Assembly (NCBI GenBank): GCA_026120035.1
Contig: JALRME010000038.1
Location: 192,907 to 256,906 of the forward strand
Length of the DNA: 64,000 bases
DNA from: Coleophoma eucalyptorum
Taxonomy: Eukaryota > Ascomycota > Leotiomycetes > Helotiales > Dermateaceae
Direction: 5' to 3'
Each line of letters starts with the position of its first letter. Position 1 is the first letter of the stretch. Position numbers and translations under genes: made by a program. A model generated the notes under the pieces. The model ran no database searches. It saw only the letters and a list, made by a program, of their open reading frames with translations, and was not told where the DNA came from. Below are positions 22,160-33,847 of the stretch, piece after piece.

Positions 22160-23465
22160 TCAAACCCATTCCTTAGGTTCTCTTAGAACATCCACCAATC
22201 TCTGTTCCCGGCTTCCCTTTTCTGGCTCGTACATGTATCTCCACTGAGCTGTCAACGGCATAGTCATCAAGATGCTCTCGACTCTGGCATTAGGTGTGTT
22301 CAGTCCGAATGCCGTGCCCCGATCGTGGACGAGATTGAACTCAACATATCTTCCTCTCCGGATCTGCTGCCACTCCTTTTCCTTTGGAGTGAAGGGCATA
22401 TCTTTTCTCTTCTCGATGATTGGAACGTAGGATGGCAAAAATGCAGTCATGCAGCTTTGAATGAACGCAAAAGTGTTCTCTTGGTCCTTCTCTCCCTCAT
22501 CTAAATCATCAAAGAAGATGCCGCCAACGCCTCGGGCCTCACCCCGGTGCTTGTTGTAGAAGTATTGATCGCACCATTTCTTGAATCTTTCGTAATAAGA
22601 TTTATCATGTTTGTCGCATGCTTCTTTATAAGTCTTGTGGAAATGAATAGTGTCCTCGTCGAATAGGTAGCTGGGTGTCAGGTCGGTTCCACCGCCAAAC
22701 CACCAAGCACCGGAGCTTCCATCTGGATTTGCGGTCTCGAAGTATCTGACATTGAGGTGAACAGTGGGAGCCATTGGGTTAACTGGATGCAGAACCATAC
22801 TGAGACCAGCGGCGAAGAACTCTAGTGACTCAACATTGGCATCGAGGTTCTTGTGGTTTATTCGCATCTTGTCGATAGCAGGTCTTGGGAGCGATCCGTA
22901 AATGATGCTAATGTTGACACCGGCTTTCTCAAACACATTTCCATCTTGTAACACACAGGAGATTCCTCCGCCACCCTTCTCTCTTTCCCAAGAGTCGTAT
23001 TTGAATTTTTGACCATCGATTCTCTCTAACTCAGCTACAATCTCCTTCTGTTGTTCTCTAATGAATGCTTCCATTCGTAGCCGCATAGACGAATTCTCGG
23101 TAACCCCGGATTCGCGCTTTGTGAGGGAGTCCCGTTCGGCAATTGATAATTGGTCGAGCTTCGAAGGCTCTTCTGTCACCTGGAAGAAGTATGTGAGCAG
23201 GCGCGGGAAGCATTTACATATACCAACATACCATTGAGTAAACCATGGCTCCTATGAAGACGATGCCGAAGGCAATTCGAGTTTTAGGAGCAACTACACC
23301 CTTGGGAGGTTCGGGGTTCCGGTTGGGAGGAGATCTGGGAGGGATGTCCGTAAAGGTTCGTCGAGACTGTAAGGATTGCGGGAATCGTCGAGGATGCGAT
23401 TTGAGCTTTGGAAAGAGACGAAGAGCTGTTCTTGAAGTAGAAGACATGATGGAAAGAGGCGCCAT
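22160..23465 (-). CDS. HEM13: Coproporphyrinogen III oxidase (Hem13) with mitochondrial-type N terminus
   Basis: Oxygen-dependent decarboxylation of coproporphyrinogen III to protoporphyrinogen IX in haem synthesis. Exons 23232-23465 and 22160-23179 give 417 aa. The catalytic domain shows the family signature: [20 protein letters not shown], then [25 protein letters not shown] and the C-terminal [18 protein letters not shown]. Exon 1 is an added 78-residue leader. It is Arg/Ser-rich ([21 protein letters not shown]) and then has one hydrophobic span ([16 protein letters not shown]), which looks like a presequence plus a membrane anchor. Yeast Hem13 is cytosolic and lacks this. A second ATG at 23447 is the alternative start. 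The gene is head-to-head with ATG8. Confidence 0.96.
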
Positions 23466-24174
23466 CCGAGCAGTAAGATCAAGTGACTATTATACAGAAG
23501 GAAACATGAGCCCACAATGGAGTGATTGTCGGCCGAAATTGGATGAGTGGTGGAGTGATTTCGCAGAAAGTTTGGAGACTGTCGACTTCGGATGTTCTAT
23601 TATTGCGGGATGTGCACGCTGCTGGCCTGAGCCCTGTAAGCGTCATGGCAATGGAATGGGACTGGAACCCTCGCTTGCGGATCCGACTGTACGAGCCTTA
23701 TGCGTGCCGGCTATTCTTGGGGAGATAAGGCGGGTGGATGGCCTGATTCACGAAGGTATGCCTGGACTCTCAGGCCGCAACGCGAGCCTTGGGTCGTCGG
23801 GCACGAGGTGCGCCAGGAACAAAGAAATGGTGCCAAAAGCAGACTGGGTGTCACGGTCTTGGTGAAGGATGATGTGACGCATCAGGTGAATGCATTGTTA
23901 CTCACGCAAACAGGCAGCACGCTCGCCTTCCGTGCCTTACTAATCGCGAGGCCGGCATGGGATTGGGCTGCTTCACATCCTGTCTTGTACCTTACTCGGT
24001 ACGCTCCTAGCTTGACGCTAACCTGACCGACTATCAGACCCCGCCTCGTCAGTAGCTCTGCCTACTCCCATACACTCACTTATCACGACTCAACCACAAC
24101 CTCCTGCAAACTCCTCCGATCTAAAAACATCAGAAGCAAATCCACATCAAACTTTTATCAGCCCATCTTTCATC
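23466..24174. promoter_or_regulatory. Divergent promoter HEM13 / ATG8
   Basis: 709 bp between two opposite starts. The ATG8-proximal 150 bp is rich in CA and CT runs typical of a fungal leader. A long open frame crosses 23245-23865, but it mostly mirrors HEM13 exon 1 and has no family features. Confidence 0.6.
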
Positions 24175-24684
24175 ATGCGAAGCAAGTTCAAGGACGAGCA
24201 TCCCTTCGAGAAGCGCAAGGCTGAGGCCGAACGTATCGTGCGTACCCCATTTCCCAACCATCACCGCCATCCCATCTTAGGGAGGCACCTGCTGACATAT
24301 ATCTTCATCAACAGCGTCAGAAGTACTCTGATAGAATCCCCGTTATCTGCGAGAAGGTTGAGAAGTCGGATATCGCGACCATCGACAAGAAGAAGTACCT
24401 GGTTCCCGCCGACCTCACCGTCGGCCAGTTCGTCTATGTCATCCGAAAGCGCATCAAGCTCTCTCCAGAAAAGGCCATCTTCATCTTCGTCGATGAGGTC
24501 CTGCCACCTACTGCGGCGCTCATGAGCAGCATCTACGAGGAGCACAAGGACGAGGACGGGTACGTTCCATCCCATCCCTTATCCATGGAACCCGCGGCGA
24601 TAAGCGGCTGACAAATGATATCATAGATTTCTATACATCTCCTACTCCGGCGAGAACACCTTCGGGGACTTCGAGTCCATTTAG
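24175..24684 (+). CDS. ATG8: Autophagy ubiquitin-like protein Atg8
   Basis: Lipid-conjugated ubiquitin-like protein that builds autophagosome membranes. Exons 24175-24237, 24315-24559 and 24627-24684 give 121 aa. It begins [20 protein letters not shown] and carries the Atg8 core ([51 protein letters not shown]). The C terminus reads [13 protein letters not shown]. Atg4 would cut after the Gly of TFG, leaving that Gly for conjugation to phosphatidylethanolamine. Intron positions are in phase and the length is standard. Confidence 0.98.
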
Positions 24685-25744
24685 ATGACCTTATCTTTTC
24701 TTGTCTTGGGCAAATCTTTCTAGGCGTTTCGGCACAGGGCGGCGAGTGATACGGTGATCCCTTTGACTACAACACCACGGCCGATATCGATGGCAGTTTC
24801 TTTCTTGTTCTATGGGCGCATAGGTTGACGACCAGAGGCCAACATCGCGCATTCAGTTATCAGAAACGTCGCCAGTGATAGTATACTTAGATCGTGGTGG
24901 ACTATGCGATGGACTTGCTTGTAGGACTTCGGGGTTATTGTTGCTGCATCAGGCTTTCCTTTGATATCTCCATGAGGAACAAATACAAACTGTTTCTGCC
25001 AAACATTGGTTCGCAAAGTGTGATATTGTTGATTTCACTGTCTAAAGTAGGTATACATCTGCCTAAAACTGATTCGCAATATGAATACAGTGCATTAAAC
25101 TATGAATTTGGCAAATACCTGCGCTCCATATCATCTAGCATAGGCCTCGTAGTAGTGCATATAACACTCCTAAAGGACTGTTTCTTCTCCGAGGCGCAAG
25201 TTGCTGCGTGCTGCGGCCAACAACTGATAGGTGCAGGCACCCGTGAATGATTTCCATAATTACAACATCTCACTCCAAGAAGAGGTGCGTTGGTCTCTCA
25301 AGGTAACAGGCAGGCAGGCACCAAATGATGGCGTCAACTATCCTCCTGAGCCGTGAATCTACAAGCTAGAAAAGACTTGTTGTCGATGGTGCAATTATTG
25401 CGTGCTCGGCGGGTTAAAACGACCCTATTGCAAGAAGAACCAGGAAGAACCAATATATGCTCAGATCCCGAGCTTGTTTTCCCCGAGACTGCTGGTAGAT
25501 TTCGGGTTGGTTGAGGTAGAGAATTAGTGAAATTGGTGGCAGGCTTATTATTGACAATCGATGTCGTGTAGTACCATATGGCCAGTTCACAGTAATCCAT
25601 GACTATATATCGTAAATCTCTCCCGCTGCTACAGCAGCAGGCCAAGGAGCTGGTGCTCTTCTCGAATCATGGCCTCTGTGGCTCCAAACTACAGTTTATT
25701 CCCATCCTTCACCTCGCCCGTTTCTGACCAGCCCAGAGAACCCC
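24685..25744. other. Tail-to-tail intergenic spacer
   Basis: About 1 kb between ATG8 and NCE101 3' ends. It should contain both 3' UTRs. Open frames present are short and not supported. Confidence 0.55.
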
Positions 25745-26008
25745 TCAGTCGTCTGCGATTCTACCATCAGCATATATGTAAAGAATTAAACACTCAGCCA
25801 CAACTGCAAGCTTTTGATGCACATTAAGATGGGGGTGAACCTGCAGCACATACCTATTCAAAGCTTCAATAGTCTGCTGAGAAGAACGGCCCACTTCCTG
25901 CTCTTCGCGGCGCACTCTTGTCGTAGCTGCAGCTGCACCAATGAAGAGGGCAAAAATGGGATCGCCGATCTTGGAGATGAGGTATTTGGGCGCGGCAGCG
26001 GCTGACAT
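25745..26008 (-). CDS. NCE101: Nce101-like small membrane protein
   Basis: A short one-TM protein family named for non-classical export in yeast. The role in filamentous fungi is unclear. Exons 25854-26008 and 25745-25760 give 56 aa. The family pattern is visible: KYLISKIGDPIFALFIGAAA, then a charged TRVRREEQEVGRSS and a short tail. The single intron (93 nt) has a GTATGT donor. Its length is a multiple of three and contains no stop, so an unspliced reading also stays open (87 aa) and ends with the same residues. I prefer the spliced form because 56 aa matches the family length. Confidence 0.85.
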   Translation of the reverse strand: MSAAAAPKYLISKIGDPIFALFIGAAAATTRVRREEQEVGRSSQQTIEALNRYVLQVHPHLNVHQKLAVVAECLILYIYADGRIADD

Positions 26009-26533
26009 TTTTGATGGATAGCTTTGTTCTTTTGGTGGTTTGAAGAAACTTGATATATGCTATGCTTTTCAAAGGAAATCTACATAGCTTTCGGAACAAT
26101 ATTTGGCCGCGGGAATTCGTATCTCGTAATTGATACCTTCCTTAACTCATACCTCCCCAAGCTTAACCTCTAGTCTTTTCTGCCAAAAAGAGCTACTAAA
26201 GAATAATACATGCAGATGACTTTTTAGTGAGGATACCATAAACCTGGACTAGGCTTTCATGAAGAGTCGAGTATCTGCTTTTGCTGCCACATCCCTCTAT
26301 ATACAAAGGCCACCAAAATTTAAAGATCATTATGCCTCCAATTACATAAAGTAGGCCTCTCTATGTCCTCGCAAACGCCTGCTTGCTTTCCCAAAAGATT
26401 TTCCATGGCAATCCAGCTATTGATTGTATCTCCTTTTTCTTTTTGATACCGTTCAAAATACCATTCCAGGAGCCGACCACAATGTACATTTCTTACGCCA
26501 AGTTCTACCCCGTCTTTGATTCTGGTCGTCTCT
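26009..26533. other. Intergenic: NCE101 promoter and GGC1 3' flank
   Basis: 525 bp of AT-rich sequence with no further gene seen. Confidence 0.55.
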
Positions 26534-27835
26534 CTAGTTCTTGGAAAACGCAGTGTCAAAGGCTGGGATCAGGGTCTGAGCAAGCCAGAAGGAAAAGACA
26601 AGCTTTGGTCCGGTCATGAGGAGCTGGGAATTGTCAGTACTAATAGTTTCAGTGGTGGATAAATTAAATACCTTTGGTGTAAGTCCCTTGAAGAAACTAG
26701 TGAAACCCTCGTTCTTCATCATGCTTGAGACAATTCTGAATCCACTTTCTGGGTTTTCGAAGTTGCGGTTTTGGATACGGGTCTTGATAACATCGAGAGG
26801 AGCTGAGACAATGAGAGAAGCAGAAGCACCGGCAATAGATGCAATAAAGTTCTGGTACCATGAAGCCTTGTTGTAGTCTGTAAGTCCGAACATGTATCCC
26901 TTGGTGAAAGCAGAACCACCGAAGAGCTATGTTGTGTTAGCAAGGCATGGCAGAGTAATTCCGGCTTAGTGGTCTTACGGCGAAAGATCCAGGAGCATTT
27001 CTTGCTGCAGTCCATTGCCATCCTCTGTACAGTCCAAATCCTTCATCCTTGACAATTCGCACAACACCACGTCCGCGGAAGGCCTCCGGGTTTGTTTGTC
27101 TCTTGATCTTCAGAACATCGAGAGGGAGGAGGACGATCTCTCCGATACCAATAATACTACGCAGACTTAGTGGGGATTTTCTACCTCGAAGTCCGGAAAC
27201 TGTACCTTCCAGCCAATGAGTGCATCATGGCCTTTCCAGTCTTGGGGCCAAAGGTGTTATCAAAAGCAGTTCCATGGTTCTTGGAAAGATAATCGCGAAC
27301 GAATGGTTGTCCTCCGTACTTGTAAACTCGTTGCAACACCTACATCCAAGCTTTAGCACTCCATCCGAGGTTCCTAGCTTCCAACACTTCTCACCTTGTA
27401 TCCTGCAGCATATCCGAGACCTGGGAAGAGCGAGAAGAATTTCTTTCCTGCTGAGACTGAAGCCTTGTCCTTGAAGATAACCTGGTTCAACTTTGCAACG
27501 GATTCAATCTGAAATGCAATTAGCATGCAAATTCTCTACCGGGCTTGCCAATTTGTATCTGACCTTTCCCTGGTTGCTCATCAAACGCTTTGCAATGGTA
27601 TCGACCTTAAAAAGGTCAGTTAACGTCTTATCGAAAGAAGCTCATGCGACCGTACAGGATGGAAGACAGCAAGCTCTGCGATACCAGCAGATCCTAAATT
27701 CAATTAGCGATCGCTCCCAAATAGAGCGGATTTAGTGGTTGACCACATACCTGAACCCAGAATACGTGCTGCGGTGGACTCTTTCTTGAAGTCCTTGGAG
27801 GCAGAGCCTGGCGCGAGGGCAGCGGCAGGAGACAT
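26534..27835 (-). CDS. GGC1: Mitochondrial GTP/GDP carrier Ggc1 (Yhm1), SLC25 family
   Basis: Exchanges GTP for GDP across the inner mitochondrial membrane and affects mitochondrial iron balance in yeast. Eight exons read leftwards: 27751-27835, 27656-27693, 27564-27605, 27508-27395, 27339-27206, 27156-26979, 26926-26672, 26623-26534. They sum to 311 aa. Carrier signatures appear in all three repeats: FHPVDTIAKR, LPLDVLKIKRQTNP and APLDVIKTRIQNRNF. The segments GLGYAAGYKVLQRVYKYGGQ, GIGEIVLLPLDVLKIKRQ and GWQWTAARNAPGSFALFGG are specific to the Ggc1 group. Exons 2 and 3 are only 38 and 42 nt. All seven introns are GT-AG, about 45-60 nt, and in phase. Confidence 0.96.
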
Positions 27836-29357
27836 TGCGAGCAATGAACGTCGGGGAATCTAACAAAAATCCGGATGGATGGACTGGCAAGCTGATACAG
27901 AGAATGGCAGATCAAGTGGATTAGGTATGTATAAGGAGCGTGGATGCAGAATGAAAATTCAGTCAACTTTCTTCTTGATCATTCATAAATTTCGCTGATG
28001 GCGTGCAGGTGAGCCTGCATGGTTACATGGGTTCACGCTAGTGTAGCTCCGAAAATGGAGACTAGGGGGACGAAAGGGAAGCTTCCCACGTCAAGCTCCA
28101 TCTTTCTCATTGAACCCATCGACTACGTATGTAGACGCTATTACAAGAATAAATGTTTTGGCATTGCATGTCTGTGTTTGATATATATTGAAGGTTCCTG
28201 TTGGTGACTGGCCTTGATGGGATAGATGCTCCAGCTAATATCTTCCTCCTCCTCTGCCTTGCCTCAACCAATTCATTCATACTAGCATGCCCAAACGTCT
28301 TGATTCTACCACAATGAATCCTTATATTTATTGTTAGTGTATGGGAGTTATTAGTTGTGCTTCCTGGTGAAAAGTAGAGATATGTGTACTTCCTCGTGTA
28401 TACTAGAGAAAAATTACCAGGATACTATGAGTAAACTCCTTCACCAAGAAATCAATCCTTCCGCCTTCCCAATTGCCTCTTGCCAAGACTGAGACATTGC
28501 TCGATTGTAACTTATTTTTCACATATCTTTGTGCTACACTGAGCCAACCACCATTTAATCCCTTTATGTGATATGCATTCTTCTTAAGATTTTTTCAGGA
28601 CCATAGCATCTACTTTTCTTGAACAGCCGTTAAGTACTACAGTGAACAGCAAGCCCAGTCCAGAGCAGCAACTGAAGAACTTGGCAAACATAGATCAGTT
28701 AATAGACAAATTTGCCTTGGGGAGTTCTTGAGATGTACTTTCTGGCTGAGTGAAATCCATTGCTGGACGACTTGATATCGCCAAAATCTGGTCTTCTTCT
28801 GCCGGTCGTCTGGGAACAGTCACAACCTTTCATGTAGAATTATCCATAGATTGCACATAAAATATTTATCCTTACACCTCCAGGGCCATCGGACTGCATG
28901 CACATGCAGACTCATATACAAATCCGGATCCAATTGCGGAGCAAAAAGGCCGCAACCCCTCAAAGTCCCACAATGACTCCAGCCAACGACTCCCAAGCAC
29001 AAGTCGGCGTGCAAATCTAAGGACCACGTGCCGTAGTTAATCGTACGAAAGAGAATTACTTCAAACGTTTCAACGGAGTGGTAAAAGTTTGTCATCTGCA
29101 AAGAGCTATGTCCTGTATAATTCCTACGTAGATTCCACTACGATCCCCTCAAGCAATCCTTAAGGTTTGGTATCACGATGAAAGCCCTCTTCACACCCAG
29201 CTAAGGGACAGCCCTTAGCTAGAAAATCTCCAACGCCTTGCCATATGCCATGTAGAATGTGACGCCTGCCCAATGCAAAATGCCATAGCTTTTTCAGCCG
29301 ATGCCCGTGATATCCTATCAAAAGTACAATTCCCGTGACATGTTTCTTGATGTCATC
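27836..29357. other. 1.5 kb intergenic, no gene seen
   Basis: Upstream of GGC1 and downstream of RPC82. It is AT-rich with scattered short open frames on both strands, none with a recognisable domain or a good start context. A lone CACGTG core lies near 29024 without the RT flank. Confidence 0.5.
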
Positions 29358-31584
29358 TTAAAAGTCCCGGAAAATACCAATTAGGTCGTCCAGTCTTGCT
29401 ACTTGCGCCAATAACTTTTCTTCTTTTCCTCTGATCTCTCGAAGTTGATTCATTTGATTTGCGCTTAGAACCTCTTCCTCTTTCCCCCTTACGTCAGACC
29501 GTTCAGCTGCTGTGATGATATCATTTGCTTGTCGTTTTTCAACCTCTAGACGCTGCAGGCACCTTGAGATGGCCTTATAGATGTTGTCCAGAACTATGGC
29601 AGACACTCTGTCCATATCAAAGAACCAGAGAAATATCGTTCTGCTAGTTGCACGATTGTTGTCCCTGGGAACCTCTTGGATATCAACAAAGCCAGCCATT
29701 TGCATCTCCACCATCTTCGTTCGTACGTCCTTCTGCTTCATCAGAGCGTGTTGTGGCAACTGCTTCTCATCCAACTTCCCAAACTTTCGAAGGATTCGTG
29801 CAAGTCGGTGTCCTTGCCTTCCAAAATTTTCTAAGATCAAGTTATCGAGTTCAATCTCTCGAAGGTGTTTGACCAAAGTATTGAAATCAACTGTCCATTG
29901 TCCTTGACCTCCACCACCACATTTGCTCAAAAGATTACGATCGTCTGCTGCTAGGAGCATCAAATGATTTCTCAGTTGCAGCATTCGGCTTTGGCGATCT
30001 TCTGGCTTGTCCTGGAAAGTGACTTTTGCTTGACCAGGCTTTCGTTTTTGTCCGTCAGCGAATGGGTCTTCCTCATCATCACCAGCGCCTAACATCTCCT
30101 CATCTGACTCGCTTTCATCGGAGCTGCCATCCCCATCTGAATCTACTTCTGCCTCGTTGGCTTTACGTTTCCGGCCCGATGCTTGTTCTAACCTTCTCGT
30201 GTCAATCTTATCCTTTGAAGCCTTTCCAATACCAAGGGCTACATTAATGGAACTGCTTATAACAGCAGATAATTCAGCAGTCGACACATTAGCCTTTTCG
30301 AAAAGATTCGATTCTTTCTCCGATTCGATTCGGCAACGTGGAATATAGGGCTCGATGAGTCTAAGGACTTCGGCATAAACGTAGGATGTTGTTTCACCTA
30401 TCCTTTGGTTTGCAAGGCTGACCAGCGACTGACTTCGGAGGGCTACGTTGCATTTTTCATAATTGATCCGAAGGACCAGTTCCGACTTCAAAGAATGTTA
30501 GCAACAAATTCTAAGCTAGCTCCAGGGAACGGGAAACCCACGTCAAGTCTGATACTTTCATCTAAGTATTGTGAGTTGCCATTGACCGCGCCATTTGAGA
30601 GTCTTCTGCGCTTTATGGTTCCATTTGGACCATCCCCATTGTGAGGCCTTTTATTGTTTCCTTTAGGCCTCCAATCCGGTCTTTGATCGCGCAGTGCTTG
30701 CATTCGGCCTTCAATTGCTAACCTGAGTTCTTCCTTCTGTTTGATACCCTTGGTACCACCAGGAGGAAGAAGCTCTTTCTCAACTTTATTGTACAAGTCT
30801 GTTGGACTGCTAAACATGATTTGGCTGACGGGCTCTATGAACCCTGCCTCAAGTAGTTGGTGCAAAATAGCATGCAGTTGCCCAGTTGAATGTACTTGCG
30901 AATCGTGAGCTCCATTGGTATGGTCGCCATTGGTGTAGGATGCACCATTTGTTGCACTGTATCCATTGGTGTGCCCATTTAGGGTCGGTTTCTGGGCTTC
31001 GTACGCTGCTGTCAGATCTGCTACTTTCGTGTGGCCTAGAAGCAATAGATTTTGCACGACATCTCGAGATTGCTCGCCGTATCTTTCCTCAATAATATTC
31101 AATATCTTCCCGGATCGAATCAAGGCATATGCCGCATCGTGGTTTGCTTCGTAGTGAGTCACGCCGGAGTCGACGTCAGTATGATAAAATAAGAGGTTCT
31201 GCTGGAGAAGAACCACGAGACCATGCCGCAACTGGCGGGCTGAAAGTCGAGTATGTTGCGCGAGAAGAGTGATCGGGAGACGACCGCGACGGAGTAAGAT
31301 AGTGAAGATGCGCTATCATAAAGTTAGGTCTGTTCATGCATATGAACCACTGAGTAGATCGAGTAGCCGTATTGGAAAACTCTGCGCGGGATCCTTGCAA
31401 TGAATGTTTGTAGCAGGTAACGTACAGATGTTAATTCGCCGTAGGTCTCATCCACCAGCAGAGCGCAAAGCTCCACCGCGTGTTTTGACTGCAGTTCAGT
31501 CAGTCATGAGGATCTTCATGTGGAAGAGGCTGCGCTGGTGATCACGTAGGTGAGATGACCAGCACTCATACTTACTCGAGACAT
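29358..31584 (-). CDS. RPC82: RNA polymerase III subunit Rpc82 (C82)
   Basis: Part of the C82/C34/C31 subcomplex that opens promoter DNA for Pol III. Exons read leftwards: 31576-31584 (9 nt, Met-Ser-Arg only), 31426-31488, 30542-31312, 29358-30485. These give 656 aa, essentially the length of yeast Rpc82. The N-terminal winged-helix region reads VELCALLVDETYGELTS, then RRGRLPITLLAQHTRLS and LRHGLVVLLQQNLLFYH. The middle carries an Asn/Gly/Thr-rich insert and an acidic Ser/Asp/Glu stretch. The C-terminal part has IFLWFFDMDRVSAIVLDNIY and ends in a coiled Leu-rich segment (LAQVARLDDLIGIF). The very short first exon is supported because SR joins SKHAVEL in frame with canonical splice sites. Confidence 0.94.
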
Positions 31585-31880
31585 CCAGTTGCTGCTAGAG
31601 ATTATGCCAAGATCTCTAGAGCTGCCACAGTTACTACCGCTGCTTCATTGAAGTATCTAAGGTATTTGTGTAGTTGAGCGGGCAGCTGTAATAAATTCTT
31701 TCTGGTGGGGTACGAGGGAACTGTGAATTTGCATCGACTTCGATTTTGGAAGCGACCGCCCAAATTGGCGCTAGCGTACCTTCCGAAATCTTCCAATCCG
31801 AAGCACTGCAATTGAAGCTTATGAACCTCAACCGACATTCGAATTCGAAACACTGATCATATTCATCATCTCTCCGAACA
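31585..31880. promoter_or_regulatory. Divergent promoter RPC82 / QCR2
   Basis: Only 296 bp separate the two opposite start codons, so the two genes must share their upstream region. No strong known box seen by eye. Confidence 0.65.
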
Positions 31881-33452
31881 ATGATCTCTAGGTCGGCGAT
31901 TGCGAGAAATGCGCAGCTTGGCCTTCGCCGGCAATGCTGCGCTCAGCCGGCTAGCCGTCGTGGTATGGCCGCTGCTGCACTCTCCGGATCAACATCTTTC
32001 TCCTACGAATCTGCAGATGTCAGCGGAGTGAAGGTGGCCAGCAGAGATGTTGCAGGTCCAACTACGAAACTTGCAGTCGTTGCAAAGGCTGGAACCAGAT
32101 ACCAATCCCTTCCAGGTCTGACCACCGGTCTCAGCGAGTTCGCCTTCAAGGTACGCCAAAGATGATAGATGGATGGATCAGCCGGCTTTTCTGGCGTCAA
32201 TTGAGGGAAACCTGCTGACAACAGACGAAGAACACTCTAAAGCGCTCTGCCCTACGAATTACGAGAGAATCCGAGCTGTTGGGCGGCCAATTGATTGCCT
32301 ACCACACCAGGGAGGCCTTGGTCATCGAGGCCAAGTTCTTCAAGGATGACCTCCCATACTTCACTGAACTGCTCGGCGAGGTCGTCTCCCAGACTAAGTA
32401 CACCTGTGAGTAGCACCCGGTCTTGTTGCAAGAGTATATGGCTGACCCGAATTGTTTAGCCCACGAGTACCACGAGGAGGTCGAACACGTCATTAAGTTA
32501 TCTCAGCAAGCGCTCCTTGGAAACGTCGCTGAGCTCGCAATCAACTCTGCACACGGGCTTGCATTCCACAGAGGTCTCGGAGCACCACTCTACCCAACTT
32601 CATCTACTCCATTGAGCAAATATTTGAACGAGGAGAGCATCAGCCAGTTCGCTAGCAGCGCATACTCCAAGCCAAACATTGCTGTTGTTGCCAACGGTGC
32701 AGCTCAGCCTGAATTGACCAAGTGGGTAGGTGAATTCTTCGCTAATGTCCCAAGCTCTGCCGCTCCACTTTCCAGCGAGACGTCCAAATACTTCGGCGGA
32801 GAAGAGCGCATTTCTCACAGTTCTGGCAACTCCTTCGTTATTGCTTTCCCAGGTTCAAGCTCATTCACTTCTGGAGGAGGTTACAAGCCCGAGATCGCCG
32901 TTCTGGCTGCTCTTCTTGGCGGAAAGTCCAGCATCAAATGGTCACCAGGATTCTCTCTGCTCTCCAAGGCTTCTTCGTCATTCCCAGGAGCTAGCGCATC
33001 AACAACTCACTACTCTTACTCTGATGCTGGTCTCCTGGCAATCCAATTCACCGGATCTGCACAGGCCATCCGTGGTGCCTCAACGGAGGCCATTAAGGCA
33101 ATCAAGACTATTGCGGATGGATCTATCAGCCAGGAGGACTTCACCAAGGCTGTTGCCAACGCTAAGTACCGTGCTTTGGAGGAGGGCCAAAACATCGAGG
33201 CTGGTCTTGTAGCTACTGGTGCTGGTCTTGTCCAAGGTGGAAAGGCTTTCCAGATTGAAGAGGTTGGAAAGGCTGTTGAGGGTGTTAGCATTGAAAAGCT
33301 CAAGGCGGTAAGTGACCCTCGACTCTCCGATTCGTGACCGTACTGATCATTTATAGGCGGCAAAGACTCTTCTGGATGGCAAGGCAACTGTCTCAGCTGT
33401 TGGAGATCTCCACGTTCTTCCATTTGCTGAAGAGATTGGCCTTACAGTATAG
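31881..33452 (+). CDS. QCR2: Ubiquinol-cytochrome c reductase core protein 2 (Qcr2)
   Basis: Core subunit of mitochondrial complex III, a processing-peptidase-like protein without the active zinc site. Exons 31881-32150, 32231-32405, 32460-33307 and 33357-33452 give 462 aa. A presequence is visible (MISRSAIARNAQLGLRRQCC). The M16-type fold follows: GPTTKLAVVAKAGTRYQSLPG, ESELLGGQLIAYHTREALVI, and later PNIAVVANGAAQPELTKWV. The HxxEH zinc motif is absent, as expected for core 2. The second acceptor is ambiguous. Two AGs six bases apart (32224 and 32230) both keep frame and would add or drop Thr-Lys. I chose the downstream one as closer to my recollection of the family. Confidence 0.95.
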
Positions 33453-33847
33453 AGTAGAAAATCGAGAAGGACCGCGTGTATTAACATTTCTTAGAGTGTA
33501 TTGTAGGCATGATATGTGATACTCTCTATGGACATACAAGCATTTAAGTTTCCCAGAAGACCACAAGATTATGAGATTTTGCCCTTAATACGTAATTACT
33601 CGCCTTTCATCTGCCTCACGAACTATGTCTTGATATTTGAAAACACGGATACGTTCTTATTTCAGCTTGTCCAATTCCTAAGTCTCCACGGCGAATTTAC
33701 CGCCCGCGGGAGAAATGTCTATATCACGTGGTTTTACACTAGTCCGAAAGCTGCCGGTTCGCTCATCCTAACTTCCGAGCTCGAGAACGACTGCGAGAGC
33801 AAATCTGAACAAACGGCTTTAAGTTCACCTCACAACCTCTCATCAAA
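33453..33847. promoter_or_regulatory. QCR2-ATP15 spacer with ATP15 promoter
   Basis: 395 bp holding the QCR2 3' end and the ATP15 upstream region. An ATCACGTG site sits at 33723-33730. Confidence 0.6.
33723..33730. promoter_or_regulatory. E-box / Cbf1-type site (ATCACGTG)
   Basis: Perfect RTCACGTG match 118 bp upstream of the ATP15 start codon, a plausible position for a Cbf1-like factor acting on a respiratory gene. Confidence 0.45.

Noticed and set aside
23466..23865. Open frame antisense to and beyond HEM13 exon 1
   Set aside because: It starts inside HEM13 exon 1 on the other strand and has no family features.
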